Positions 41,851 to 50,776 of a DNA stretch of 64,000 bases are shown here, in pieces. The stretch is from Chitinophaga horti (GTDB lineage Bacteria > Bacteroidota > Bacteroidia > Chitinophagales > Chitinophagaceae). Location of the stretch: the NCBI RefSeq assembly GCF_022867795.2, contig NZ_CP107006.1:4278001-4342000 (forward strand), given 5' to 3'. The notes under the pieces are model-generated. The model made no database searches, was not told where the DNA came from, and was given only the letters and a program-made list of their open reading frames with translations. The first letter of the stretch is position 1; every line of letters starts with the position of its first letter. The position numbers and the translations under genes were made by a program.

Positions 41851-42564
41851 ATGTCACAGGAAGTTATACACCTTGAAGCCATCAGGAAAAGCTACTTTAT
41901 CGGCAAAAATGAATTGCCTGTACTGAAAGGCGTAACCCTGGACATTCTGAAAAATGAGTACGTAGCGCTGATGGGCCCTTCCGGCTCGGGCAAATCCACG
42001 CTGATGAACATTCTAGGCTGTCTGGACACTCCTACGGGCGGTAAATACGTACTCAGCGGCCATGACGTTAGCACTATGGAAGACGATGCCCTTGCCCGCG
42101 TACGTAACAAGGAAATCGGGTTCGTGTTCCAGCAGTTTAACCTCATGCCCCGCCTTTCTGCCCTCGAAAACGTAGCCGTACCGCTGATTTATGCCGGCAT
42201 CAGCAAACGCGACCGCGATGAAAAAGCCATGATGATGCTGGAAAAGGTAGGTCTCGGTCAACGTTATAAACACAAACCGAACGAACTCTCCGGTGGTCAG
42301 TGCCAGCGCGTTGCCATTGCACGCGCCCTGGTAAACGATCCCTCTCTCATACTGGCGGATGAGCCTACCGGTAACCTGGATACCAAGACCTCCGTGGAGA
42401 TCATGGAAATCTTTGGCCGCATCCACGCTGGTGGCAACACCGTTGTACTGGTAACCCACGAGGAAGACATTGCCGAACACGCCCTGCGCGTAGTACGCCT
42501 GCGTGACGGACTGATAGAGTCCGACAAGCTGAACAACCACGCTTTGGCAGGTGTTGTAAACTGA
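41851..42564 (+). CDS. ABC transporter ATPase, LolD/MacB type
   Basis: 237 residues. Walker [10 protein letters not shown] (42-50), Q-loop [18 protein letters not shown], signature [15 protein letters not shown] (Cys in place of the usual second Gln), Walker [13 protein letters not shown] and H-loop VLVTHE. The EPTGNLD and [11 protein letters not shown] features place it in the MacB/LolD/FtsE group of ATPases that drive lipoprotein release or mechanotransmission rather than classical uptake. No permease gene is adjacent; the partner must be elsewhere. Confidence 0.93.
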   Translation: MSQEVIHLEAIRKSYFIGKNELPVLKGVTLDILKNEYVALMGPSGSGKSTLMNILGCLDTPTGGKYVLSGHDVSTMEDDALARVRNKEIGFVFQQFNLMPRLSALENVAVPLIYAGISKRDRDEKAMMMLEKVGLGQRYKHKPNELSGGQCQRVAIARALVNDPSLILADEPTGNLDTKTSVEIMEIFGRIHAGGNTVVLVTHEEDIAEHALRVVRLRDGLIESDKLNNHALAGVVN

Positions 42565-42621
42565 TAACAGATCTTATATCAATATAAAGGGGAGCAGCGA
42601 TGTTCCCTTTCTTATTTTTAG

Positions 42622-42629
42622 TAGGTTTG
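42622..42629 (+). promoter_or_regulatory. -7 promoter box of the adenosyltransferase gene
   Basis: TAGGTTTG matches TAnnTTTG, 18 bases before the chosen ATG at 42648, and argues against the upstream in-frame ATG at 42600. Confidence 0.45.
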
Positions 42630-42647
42630 CCGGAAACGCGATTTACT

Positions 42648-43208
42648 ATGGCCATGAAGATCTACACCAAAACAGGTGATAAAGGAAAAACGTCGCTCAT
42701 CGGCGGCACCAAAGTATCCAAAAGCCACATCCGTATAGAAACTTACGGCACGGTGGATGAACTGAACTCCTACATCGGCCTGGTGAATGATCACACCACG
42801 AACCCGGACACTAAAGTCCTGCTCAAGGAAATACAGGACCGGCTGTTCACCGTGGGCGCCTCGCTGGCCTGTGACCCGGACAAGGACACGAAAATGAGCA
42901 TTCCGGACCTGCACGAAACAGACATTCAACTGCTGGAAGATACGATCGATAAGATGGACAGTCAGCTTGAACCGATGAAACACTTCATCCTCCCGGGCGG
43001 TCACGTCGCCATCTCCACCTCGCACATAGCACGCTGTGTCTGCAGGCGTGCCGAAAGATTGTGCGTCGCCATGCAGGAGCAGGAAATGTTCGTAGAGCCA
43101 CTCGTGCTAAAATACCTGAACCGCCTCAGCGATTACCTGTTCGTACTCTGCCGCTTTATGGCGCATGAACTGGGCGTGGCCGAAATTCCGTGGAAGCCAC
43201 GGGTATAG
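42648..43208 (+). CDS. Cob(I)yrinic acid a,c-diamide adenosyltransferase (PduO type)
   Basis: 186 residues from ATG 42648. It transfers the adenosyl group of ATP to cob(I)alamin, making coenzyme B12. Signature N-terminus KIYTKTGDKGKTSLIGGTKV, then ETYGTVDELNSYIGL, the ATP-site helix HIARCVCRRAERL and the C-terminal LKYLNRLSDYLFVLCR. The protein forms a trimer of four-helix bundles. It is probably transcribed alone or with tyrS, whose own promoter box follows. No other cobalamin genes are present. Confidence 0.95.
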   Translation: MAMKIYTKTGDKGKTSLIGGTKVSKSHIRIETYGTVDELNSYIGLVNDHTTNPDTKVLLKEIQDRLFTVGASLACDPDKDTKMSIPDLHETDIQLLEDTIDKMDSQLEPMKHFILPGGHVAISTSHIARCVCRRAERLCVAMQEQEMFVEPLVLKYLNRLSDYLFVLCRFMAHELGVAEIPWKPRV

Positions 43209-43238
43209 CGGCTGCTGTTATCTTTCGACGAAATGCCG

Positions 43239-43246
43239 TACGTTTG
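43239..43246 (+). promoter_or_regulatory. tyrS -7 promoter box
   Basis: TACGTTTG matches TAnnTTTG. It lies between an in-frame ATG at 43233 and the ATG at 43266, so the latter should be the true start, 19 bases downstream. Confidence 0.5.
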
Positions 43247-43265
43247 CACAAATTTTATTGAACAG

Positions 43266-44552
43266 ATGAACCTGATAGAAGAATTACGCTGGCGGGGCAT
43301 GTTGCAGGACATAATGCCTGGAACGGAGGAGCAACTTAATAAAGAGATGACCTCTGCCTATATCGGCTTTGATCCTACAGCTGATTCACTGCACGTGGGC
43401 AGCCTTGTTCCCATTTTATTGCTGGTACACCTGCAGAAAGCCGGCCACAAGCCGTTTGCGCTCGTTGGTGGCGCCACCGGTATGATCGGCGACCCGTCTT
43501 TTAAAGCAGAAGAGCGTAAAATGCTCGACGAAGCAACGCTTCAGGCGAACGTGCGCGGCATCAAGGCCCAGCTCGAACGTTTCCTCGACTTCGATCCTGC
43601 TAAACCTAATGCAGCCGAAATGCTGAATAACTTTGACTGGTTCAGGGATTTCAGCTTCCTCGATTTCATCCGCGACGTGGGTAAACACATCACCGTTAAC
43701 TATATGATGTCGAAGGACTCCGTGAAGAAACGCCTCGAAGGCGACAACGGTATGTCCTTTACAGAGTTCACCTACCAGCTCATCCAGGGATACGATTTCT
43801 ACTGGTTGAACCAAAATAAAAACATCAAACTGCAGATGGGCGGCTCCGACCAATGGGGCAACATCGTTACCGGTACGGAAATCATCCGTCGTAAAGGCGG
43901 CGGTGAAGCATTTGCGTTTACTTGTCCGCTCGTTAAAAAGGCGGATGGTACCAAGTTCGGTAAGTCCGAAAAAGGTAACATCTGGCTCGATTCCAGCAAA
44001 ACGTCACCTTTCGAGTTCTACCAGTTCTGGAAAAATGCGAACGATGATGATGCGGTTTCTTACATTAAGACCTTCACTTTCCTGACGCAGGAAGAGATTA
44101 ACGCGCTGATCGCCGAACATGATATCGACCGTGCAAAACGCATATTGCAAACTCGTCTGGCTAAAGAGATCACCACTTTTATCCACGGCGAAGAAGCCTG
44201 CGCGCAGGCAGAACTGACTACACAAACGCTTTTTGGCAAAGGCCCTTCTGCCGAAGCTTTAAAAGAGATGACTGAAGAGCAACTGCTGCAGCAAATGAAC
44301 GGCGTACCTCAATTAGACGTGAGTCTGGCGGACATTGAAGCAGGTAAAGATATTGTGACTTTCCTGGCAGATGCAAAAGTATTTCCCAGCAAAGGTGAAG
44401 CCCGTAAAATGATACAGGGCGGCGGTGTGAGCATGAACAACGTGAAAGTGACAGCCGTTGACCAGGCCATTACCACTGAAGTGCTGATCCATAATAAGTA
44501 TATCCTTTTCCAGAAAGGAAAGAAAAATAACATATTGGTAAAAGTGGTGTAA
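43266..44552 (+). CDS. tyrS: Tyrosine--tRNA ligase
   Basis: 428 residues from ATG 43266. A class I synthetase that charges tRNA-Tyr. [16 protein letters not shown] holds the HIGH-equivalent HVGS (43-46); the tyrosine pocket region QGYDFYWLN and GGSDQWGNI are intact; the KMSKS loop is KFGKS (230-234), the TyrRS form. A C-terminal S4 RNA-binding domain ([20 protein letters not shown]) completes it. A terminator follows 28 bases after the stop. Confidence 0.97.
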   Translation: MNLIEELRWRGMLQDIMPGTEEQLNKEMTSAYIGFDPTADSLHVGSLVPILLLVHLQKAGHKPFALVGGATGMIGDPSFKAEERKMLDEATLQANVRGIKAQLERFLDFDPAKPNAAEMLNNFDWFRDFSFLDFIRDVGKHITVNYMMSKDSVKKRLEGDNGMSFTEFTYQLIQGYDFYWLNQNKNIKLQMGGSDQWGNIVTGTEIIRRKGGGEAFAFTCPLVKKADGTKFGKSEKGNIWLDSSKTSPFEFYQFWKNANDDDAVSYIKTFTFLTQEEINALIAEHDIDRAKRILQTRLAKEITTFIHGEEACAQAELTTQTLFGKGPSAEALKEMTEEQLLQQMNGVPQLDVSLADIEAGKDIVTFLADAKVFPSKGEARKMIQGGGVSMNNVKVTAVDQAITTEVLIHNKYILFQKGKKNNILVKVV

Positions 44553-44580
44553 ACCAACATCCAGCTTAACTTTTAGAGCC

Positions 44581-44612
44581 AAAGCACCTTCCGCCGGAGG
44601 GTGCTTTTCTTT
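44581..44612 (+). terminator. Rho-independent terminator after tyrS
   Basis: AAAGCACCTTCC (44581-44592) pairs with GGAGGGTGCTTT (44596-44607), one wobble, 3-base loop, followed by TCTTTT. Confidence 0.85.
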
Positions 44613-44656
44613 TGCAGCCGCTATTATTTGTAAATTACCCCTTCAAACCGCATGCT

Positions 44657-45493
44657 ATGATATCCAGAAGGACCTTCCTCGGTAACTCACTGAAAAGCAT
44701 TGCCCTTATAGGCATTGGCAACACCCTGCAATCTTTTTCGGCGGATGATTTTATATTACCCGCCCCGGAAGATGTGCTGTTGCGCTTTGCGTTGGTAAGC
44801 GATGGCCACTACGGACAAAAGGACACGCCTTACGGGGATACGCACCGGCAAATGGCAGACTGGCTGAATACGCTGCACACCTCCCGCAAATTGGATTTCG
44901 CAGTGGTGAACGGCGACTTATTCCACGACAATCCAGCGTTTCTGCCTGAAGTAAAAACTGCCTGGGACCGCCTCAACATGAAATATTATGTTACGCATGG
45001 CAACCACGATCAAACGCCTGAAACCAACTGGGAACAAACGTTCGGCTATGGCTGGCATCACGACTTTGCCGTAAATGACAATGCCTTCCTGATCCTCAAT
45101 ACCGCCGACATCGCAGGCAAATACATCTGCCCCGATCTCGACTGGACCGCCCGTAAACTGGAACAATACAAGAAACACAAACACCTCTTCGTGTTCATGC
45201 ACATCACGCCATTTAAGTGGACTGATAATGGCATCGACTGCCCGGAGCTACAGGCCATGTTCAGCAAACAGGCCAACCTGCGCGCCGTATTTCATGGTCA
45301 CGACCACGACCAGGATAGCGTAAAACAACATGGAAACAAACACTACTTCTTCGACGGCCACCTCGGCGGCAACTGGGGCAAACCCTATCACGGGTACCGC
45401 ACGGTGGAAGTGCTGAAGAACGGTACTGTGCTCACCTGGCAGGTGAACCCGAATGAAAAAACACCTGTAAATAATACGCGGATTAAAAAGTAA
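44657..45493 (+). CDS. Tat-exported metallophosphoesterase
   Basis: 278 residues from ATG 44657, which starts a Tat-like signal (MISRRTFLGNSLKSIALIGIG). The calcineurin-like phosphoesterase domain shows VSDGHYG, NGDLFHD, THGNHD, FMHITPF and FHGHDHDQD in order, giving a complete two-metal site. The periplasmic location and similarity in layout to cyclic-nucleotide phosphodiesterase-like enzymes suggest a phosphodiester or phosphomonoester substrate, but none can be assigned. It is isolated between terminators. Confidence 0.88.
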   Translation: MISRRTFLGNSLKSIALIGIGNTLQSFSADDFILPAPEDVLLRFALVSDGHYGQKDTPYGDTHRQMADWLNTLHTSRKLDFAVVNGDLFHDNPAFLPEVKTAWDRLNMKYYVTHGNHDQTPETNWEQTFGYGWHHDFAVNDNAFLILNTADIAGKYICPDLDWTARKLEQYKKHKHLFVFMHITPFKWTDNGIDCPELQAMFSKQANLRAVFHGHDHDQDSVKQHGNKHYFFDGHLGGNWGKPYHGYRTVEVLKNGTVLTWQVNPNEKTPVNNTRIKK

Positions 45494-45501
45494 GGGCATC
45501 A

Positions 45502-45532
45502 AAAAAGGCCACTCGGGCTGAGTGGCCTTTTT
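45502..45532. terminator. Bidirectional terminator
   Basis: A perfect 13-bp stem (AAAAAGGCCACTC with GAGTGGCCTTTTT) and a 5-base loop, ending both the phosphoesterase gene and the converging amidohydrolase gene. Confidence 0.88.
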
Positions 45533-45541
45533 GCAAACACG

Positions 45542-45654
45542 GAGACTGCCCACGAAGTTTGCTTCATTTCATTCGCAAGGACGGTGATAGAAACGAACGT
45601 CCTGCACTCGTGGCTATTGCGAGCCTGGCGAAACAAACCTCTGCGCTGGTCTCC
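45542..45654. repeat. Intergenic element with inverted ends
   Basis: The left end (GAGACTGCC...AAGGACG, 45542-45583) matches 8982-9023 at about 34 of 42 positions. The right end (GCTATTGCGAGCCTGGCG...GGTCTCC) resembles the CATGGCGAGTGAAGCG units at 8824. It is a short, non-coding dispersed repeat lying between convergent genes. Confidence 0.6.
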
Positions 45655-45659
45655 TGATT

Positions 45660-46964
45660 CTATTGAAGATTATACTTATGTTTATAACGATCATACAACT
45701 GCTTATGCTTGTTATCCAAACTGATCTCACGTCCCTGGATGAACGCCTGCGTTACATGATTCGTTTTCATATCAAGGATGTCGCCCTTGCTTACCACGAT
45801 ATTCGCGTCCTTACCCACTTCCAGCGAGCCGGTTTTATCGGCAATACCAAGGATCTTCGCCGCATTGAACGTCACCGCGCTTAAGGCTTCTTCTTTCGTA
45901 AGACCATATGCACTGGCCGTACCAGCCAGGAAGCTGAGGTTACGTTGCTGCCAGAAGCCTTCATTACTGATGCAGAACAGCACGCCCGCCTTTTGCAACT
46001 GCGCAGCAGTCTTATAAGGCTGATCCACATCGTCGTCCTGCGTTACAGGTAATGCGTGCGGTTGGCCTAAAACTACGGGCACGTTGTTCTGCTTCAGCAG
46101 ATCGGTTACCAGCCAGGAGTCAGCACCACCAACAATAACAATGTCGAAGCCGAACTCTTTCGCCATATCCATCGCCACCAATATCTCCTTCACCAGGTCG
46201 CAGTGAATGAACAGTTTTTGTTGTTTGCTGAACAAACCTTTTACTGACTCGTACTTAAGATTGGTTTCCGCATGTTTATCTACCGCCAGGTAAGCTTTCG
46301 CTTCGCGGAAGAAGGCTTTCACCGTTTCGATGCGGTCGAGGGCTGCCTTTACAGGATCAGCACCACCTACAGGCAAACCGCCCGGACCGAAAGCGCTGCT
46401 GCGGCCCATGAGGCGTGGCATATAAAAATGCAGGCCATTGTCAGTCTTGTAAGCGGCATCTTCCCAGTTCCAGGCGTCGAGCTGCACCACCGACGAGCTG
46501 CCGGTAATAAGTCCGCCCTGCGGCACCGTTTGCGCCAGCAGAATGCCATTGGAGCGAAGCGTATTGATCACTTTGGAGTCGGTGTTGTAAGATATCAGCG
46601 AACGGATCGAAGGATTGATCACGCCTACCTCGTCGTAGTCGTTGGTAGAACGAACTGCTTCCACCTCGGTAAGTCCCAGGTTACTGTCTGGCACGATCAC
46701 GCCGGGAAAAATGTGCTGACCTTTAACGTCGAACACCTTTACATCTCCTTGCGGGATAGGCACATTCGCGCCCACGGCAATGATTTTCCCGTTTTCAAAA
46801 GCGATGGTGCCATCCTGTACTACCTGGCCGTTGCCCACGTGAATGGTGGCATGCGTAAGGTAGATGCGGCCTTTCTGGGCCGGGGCTGGGTATACCGTTT
46901 CCTGCGCTTTCAGTTGGCCGGCAGCAAGGGTAAGCCCCATGATATATATAAATACTTTTTTCAT
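45660..46964 (-). CDS. Amidohydrolase-superfamily protein lacking the first metal motif
   Basis: 434 residues with a signal peptide (MKKVFIYIMGLTLAAGQLKA), so periplasmic. Amidohydrolase N-terminal beta-sandwich (ATIHVGNGQVVQDGTIAFENGKII) leads to GQHIFPGVIVPDSNLGL, where active members have a His-x-His motif after the PG turn; here it is PDS. The C-terminus has the usual AVTFNAAKILGIADKTGSLEVGKDANIVV. It is therefore probably not a normal metal-dependent hydrolase. It lies 18 bases downstream of the two-module amidohydrolase gene and likely works with it, as such pairs do in Bacteroidota. Confidence 0.85.
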   Translation of the reverse strand: MKKVFIYIMGLTLAAGQLKAQETVYPAPAQKGRIYLTHATIHVGNGQVVQDGTIAFENGKIIAVGANVPIPQGDVKVFDVKGQHIFPGVIVPDSNLGLTEVEAVRSTNDYDEVGVINPSIRSLISYNTDSKVINTLRSNGILLAQTVPQGGLITGSSSVVQLDAWNWEDAAYKTDNGLHFYMPRLMGRSSAFGPGGLPVGGADPVKAALDRIETVKAFFREAKAYLAVDKHAETNLKYESVKGLFSKQQKLFIHCDLVKEILVAMDMAKEFGFDIVIVGGADSWLVTDLLKQNNVPVVLGQPHALPVTQDDDVDQPYKTAAQLQKAGVLFCISNEGFWQQRNLSFLAGTASAYGLTKEEALSAVTFNAAKILGIADKTGSLEVGKDANIVVSKGDILDMKTNHVTQAFIQGREISLDNKHKQLYDRYKHKYNLQ

Positions 46965-46982
46965 TGGTCTTGTTTTTTGCGT

Positions 46983-49900
46983 TTACAATTCGGCGTGACT
47001 ATCGCTCAGGATGTGGTGTACGTGGCCGGCCTGGAGGTCTTCGCAATGATAGATCTCTTCGCGGGTAGGCACCGGGCGCGTAGTGGGCGCACCTTTCTTT
47101 TTATCGCCGAGCATTTTACCGATCAGGCGGGCGCGCTCTTCCGCAATACGTTTGCGGAGTTCCAGGTCTTGCTCGCGATCGAAGTATACAATACCGTCCA
47201 CAATGGTTTTCTCTGCCTTCGCGTACACGCTCAGCGGATGCTCATTCCAAAGTACAAGGTCTGCATCTTTACCTGCTTTAATGCTACCAGTTTTGTCGGC
47301 CACATGCAGCAGTTTAGCCGGATTGAGCGTTACCATTTTCAGCGCGTCCTGCTCGTCCATATCGCCGTAAGTAATACTTTTTGCAGCTTCGTGGTTCAGG
47401 CGGCGGGCCATTTCGGCATCGTCGGAGTTGATGGCAGTAAGTACGCCTACACGCTGCATGATGTTCGCATTGTAAGGGATCGCATCCTGCACTTCCATTT
47501 TATACGCCCACCAATCGGCGAACGTAGAACCACCGGCACCATGCTCCTTCATTTTGTCGGCTACCTTATAACCTTCGAGAATGTGGGTAAAAGTATTCAC
47601 TTTAAAACCGAAGCGGTCCGCTGTTTTGAGCAGCATGTTTATTTCACTCTGTACGTAAGAGTGACAGGTGATGAAACGTTTTTTATTGAGGATTTCCACC
47701 AGCGCATCCAGCTCCAGGTCGCGACGTTTGCCTGCGCCCTCTTTCTCATAATCTTTCGCACGGGTAAACGCATCTGCCAATACCTGCTCCACGCCCATAC
47801 GGGTTTGCGGGAAACGGGTACGTTGGTTCTCGCCCCAGTTGGCTTGCTTTACGTTCTCACCTAAAGCAAATTTGATGAACTGATCCGATCCTGCGAATTT
47901 GAGGTCTTCTGCATTGGCACCCCAGCGCAGTTTGATCAGCTGTGACTGTCCGCCGATGGTATTGGCAGAACCGTGCAACAGGTGGGACGATGTTACGCCA
48001 CCGCTCAGCTGCCTGTAAATATTCACATCATCCGGGTTCACCACATCGGCTATACGTACTTCCGCCGTAACAGATTGCGTGCCCTCATTCACCCCGCGGG
48101 AAATCGCGATATGCGAGTGTTCGTCGATGATGCCGGCAGTCAGGTGTTTGCCCGTACCGTCGATCACCCTCGCGCCTGCGGCGCTCAGGCCTTTACCCAC
48201 TTGTGCAATCTTACCGCCGCGTACCAGCACGTCCGCATTTTCCAGTTTACCCTCTTTCTCGTTCGTCCAAACAGTGGCGTTTTTGATCAGGATCACTTCC
48301 TGCTTAGGTGCGGTTTCCCAACCATACCCCACAAACGGGTAATATACATTACCCAGTTGCGGCGCATCTTTCTTCTTCACCGAATCGCTTTTCACCTCGA
48401 ATGGTTTGGAAAGAGCGGCCGTCCAGGTGATAGCGTTGCTGTTCGTATCCAGACCGGTACCGCTCCAGCCAGACTGACCGACGATACCACTCAGGCGCAG
48501 TTGCTGTGAGTCGCCTTTCTTCAGCGGCAACGTCAGTTTTACCAGCTGACCGGTTACACTAATTTTTCCGCTGAGCGTATCTTTCTGTAATACAGACACC
48601 GCAGGAGCAGTAGCTGTTCCTTTGATGTCGATGTTCAGGCGCTGACCATTGGTGAGCGTGAGGGCGTAAGTACCGCGGATGTCGGCCCAGCCTTCCGCTT
48701 TCACTTCATATTTAGCGCCTTGTACCCAGTTCTGATAAATCACCGTATTCTCTGCGAAGATCGGACCCGAGGTTACCAGGAAGTTCGCGAGCTTGCCAGC
48801 TTCTAAGCTGCCCACTTTATCACCGATCTTCAACAGGGAAGCAGGTGTTTGCGTGAGTGCTTCCAGGGCGCGCTTTTCGGACAGGCCATACTCTATCGCC
48901 TTACGAACGCTGCTGAGGAACGTTTTCACATCCCGCAGGTCAGCTGCCGTTAACGCAAAAGTGATATTGGCTTTTTCGAATGCCGCCGGTTCGGTCGGCG
49001 CCAGCTCCCAATGTTTCATATCCGCCAATGCTACAAAACGCGCGTCGTTCGGATCTTCCATGTCCATAGCAGCCGGGTAGTTCAGCGACAGGATGAAGGC
49101 AGCTTTGGTGGCAGCGATTTCTTTCATACGCTGGTATTCGTTGTTGCCGGATTTAATGATGTACTGCACCCCAAATTCATCGCCTATCTTGTCGGCGCGC
49201 AACACGTTCCATTTATCGTTGGCTTCAAATATCTGCGGATACTGCTGGTTGTCGTTCCAGGCTTTCAGGCTCAGGTTAAGGCCTTCTTTCGCAGGGGCTG
49301 ATTTATACCATTGTCCGTCCAGGTAAGACTGGCGCAGCAATGATATGACGCCCATCAGGGAAGATGGATAATCCTGTGTAGAGGAGCCTTTATCAAAAGA
49401 AAAGTGGTTAGAAGCTTTTTCGCGGATGATCACTTTGTTTTCGCGATCGTTTGCCAGTGTTGCTATTACGCCTGTTCCGCGGGCAATGCCGTCGGCCTGG
49501 TGACTCAACACCGTACCGAAGCCTTGTTCACGCAGGCCTTTCGCCTTTTCTTCGTTCACCGTAAATAAGGCAACCGCGTCTACTTCACTTTTGATCGCCT
49601 GGTTCCAGCCGAAAGCACCTTTCGTGTTGGTTACGAACTGCGGTCCGCCATCACGGCCACGGAAACCACCTGTGCGGGCGGGCGTGCTCAAACCGTAATC
49701 GCTGTACATATCGATAAAAGACGGGTAGATGAATTTACCTTTACAGTCGATTACCACTGCATCTTTCGGGATGGCAGCGCCGGCGCCGGCAGCTACGATC
49801 TTGCCATCACGGATCACGAGGGTGGCGTTTTTCAGGGTCGTTTGTGCGTCTTTAACCAGGGTCGCTTGCGTAAACGCGTAACAGCCTTCGCGTGGTTCCG

Positions 49901-50048
49901 ATATCCCGTTAATAGGATACGTTACCTGCGCCCGGGCAGACACAGCCGCTAACAGGCCGCATAGCCCCAGGGCCAGCCTGGCAAGAGAACGCTGCCCACC
50001 TGTCACTGTCAGGCGGCTCTTCTCATAAAATAAAGGTCCAGATTTCAT
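46983..50048 (-). CDS. Two-module amidohydrolase, periplasmic
   Basis: 1021 residues. After a signal region with a basic N-terminus and LARLALGLCGLLAAVSARAQ comes a first amidohydrolase-like module (about 50-450) whose metal motif is replaced (IYPSFIDMYSDYG), ending with TPASLLKIGDKVGSLEAGKLANFLV. A beta-rich linker follows (450-580). The second module (about 590-990) is complete: GIIDEHSHIA, FTHILEG, INSDDAEM and LNPAKLLHVADKTGSIKAGKDADLVL. A fused inactive-plus-active pair suggests a heterodimer-like enzyme, perhaps acting on peptides or cyclic amides. It is cotranscribed with the 434-residue paralogue. Confidence 0.88.
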   Translation of the reverse strand: MKSGPLFYEKSRLTVTGGQRSLARLALGLCGLLAAVSARAQVTYPINGISEPREGCYAFTQATLVKDAQTTLKNATLVIRDGKIVAAGAGAAIPKDAVVIDCKGKFIYPSFIDMYSDYGLSTPARTGGFRGRDGGPQFVTNTKGAFGWNQAIKSEVDAVALFTVNEEKAKGLREQGFGTVLSHQADGIARGTGVIATLANDRENKVIIREKASNHFSFDKGSSTQDYPSSLMGVISLLRQSYLDGQWYKSAPAKEGLNLSLKAWNDNQQYPQIFEANDKWNVLRADKIGDEFGVQYIIKSGNNEYQRMKEIAATKAAFILSLNYPAAMDMEDPNDARFVALADMKHWELAPTEPAAFEKANITFALTAADLRDVKTFLSSVRKAIEYGLSEKRALEALTQTPASLLKIGDKVGSLEAGKLANFLVTSGPIFAENTVIYQNWVQGAKYEVKAEGWADIRGTYALTLTNGQRLNIDIKGTATAPAVSVLQKDTLSGKISVTGQLVKLTLPLKKGDSQQLRLSGIVGQSGWSGTGLDTNSNAITWTAALSKPFEVKSDSVKKKDAPQLGNVYYPFVGYGWETAPKQEVILIKNATVWTNEKEGKLENADVLVRGGKIAQVGKGLSAAGARVIDGTGKHLTAGIIDEHSHIAISRGVNEGTQSVTAEVRIADVVNPDDVNIYRQLSGGVTSSHLLHGSANTIGGQSQLIKLRWGANAEDLKFAGSDQFIKFALGENVKQANWGENQRTRFPQTRMGVEQVLADAFTRAKDYEKEGAGKRRDLELDALVEILNKKRFITCHSYVQSEINMLLKTADRFGFKVNTFTHILEGYKVADKMKEHGAGGSTFADWWAYKMEVQDAIPYNANIMQRVGVLTAINSDDAEMARRLNHEAAKSITYGDMDEQDALKMVTLNPAKLLHVADKTGSIKAGKDADLVLWNEHPLSVYAKAEKTIVDGIVYFDREQDLELRKRIAEERARLIGKMLGDKKKGAPTTRPVPTREEIYHCEDLQAGHVHHILSDSHAEL

Positions 50049-50196
50049 GCAGTTATGATTGTTTATTTAGATTTTGATGGATAAGTCGGCGGCAAACAGG
50101 ATAAAGTCTTAAATTTAGTAAAACATTAAGCGTATCACACAACGTTTAAGTATAAATTTTACGAATGGTATTAAAGTTGGACCTAATCCTGGTTTT

Positions 50197-50619
50197 ATGA
50201 AAAGAACAAGCTATCCCGGACTCCTTGCCACTTTGTTGTTACTGTTATCCTTTGCTGCCACCCATGCACAGGACACCGCCCGATCCGATGGCCGCTGGAA
50301 TGCCAGTGCCAAGGCCGACAAGCTGAGTGATAAGATCGACAAGGAATTGAATCTTACTAAAGAACAAGCCGCGCAAATTCACACGATCAATACAGACATC
50401 AGTCACCGCCGCGATGCGATCAAACGCGATACCACCATCGCAAAAAAACAGCAGTTGCTGCAGGTAAGAGCGCTGGATGCCGAGCGCAGCCAACGTTTCA
50501 AGACCGTGCTTACCCCCGTCCAGTATAAAAAGTGGAACGATTGGGAGATGAAGAAGAAAGAGCGGCTGGAAGCTAAAATGGACAAAAAGCAGGATAAAAA
50601 GCTGGCCAAACAGCATTAA
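50197..50619 (+). CDS. Spy/CpxP-like periplasmic helical protein
   Basis: 140 residues. Signal peptide MKRTSYPGLLATLLLLLSFAATHAQ, then a mostly helical, charged protein: LSDKIDKELNLTKEQAAQIHTIN, ERSQRFKTVLTPVQYKKWNDW and a lysine-rich tail. The paired LT-x-EQ and LTPxQ segments resemble the LTxxQ motif of Spy/CpxP chaperones and the DUF4890-type Bacteroidota proteins. A periplasmic chaperone or stress role is inferred only. It is divergent from the amidohydrolase gene and ends at a clear terminator. Confidence 0.8.
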   Translation: MKRTSYPGLLATLLLLLSFAATHAQDTARSDGRWNASAKADKLSDKIDKELNLTKEQAAQIHTINTDISHRRDAIKRDTTIAKKQQLLQVRALDAERSQRFKTVLTPVQYKKWNDWEMKKKERLEAKMDKKQDKKLAKQH

Positions 50620-50626
50620 ATAGATG

Positions 50627-50654
50627 AACGCCGCCTTAACGGGCGGCGTTTTCG
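50627..50654 (+). terminator. Rho-independent terminator
   Basis: AACGCCGCC (50627-50635) pairs perfectly with GGCGGCGTT (50642-50650), 6-base loop, followed by TTCGTT. Confidence 0.78.
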
Positions 50655-50776
50655 TTCCCAGGTAAAAATCAATGATAAAGGGCTAACAGCCGCTGAAAGA
50701 TAGTTGTATCTTGTCGGCCAGGGTAACCATTCCCGCTATTGTGTAATCTATTTCCTTATTCATTTCCCAAGAAAAA

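Noticed and set aside
46272..47864. Rightward open frame of 530 codons opposite the amidohydrolase genes
   Set aside because: It is antisense to two well-supported amidohydrolase genes with signal peptides and motifs; its translation shows no recognisable domain.
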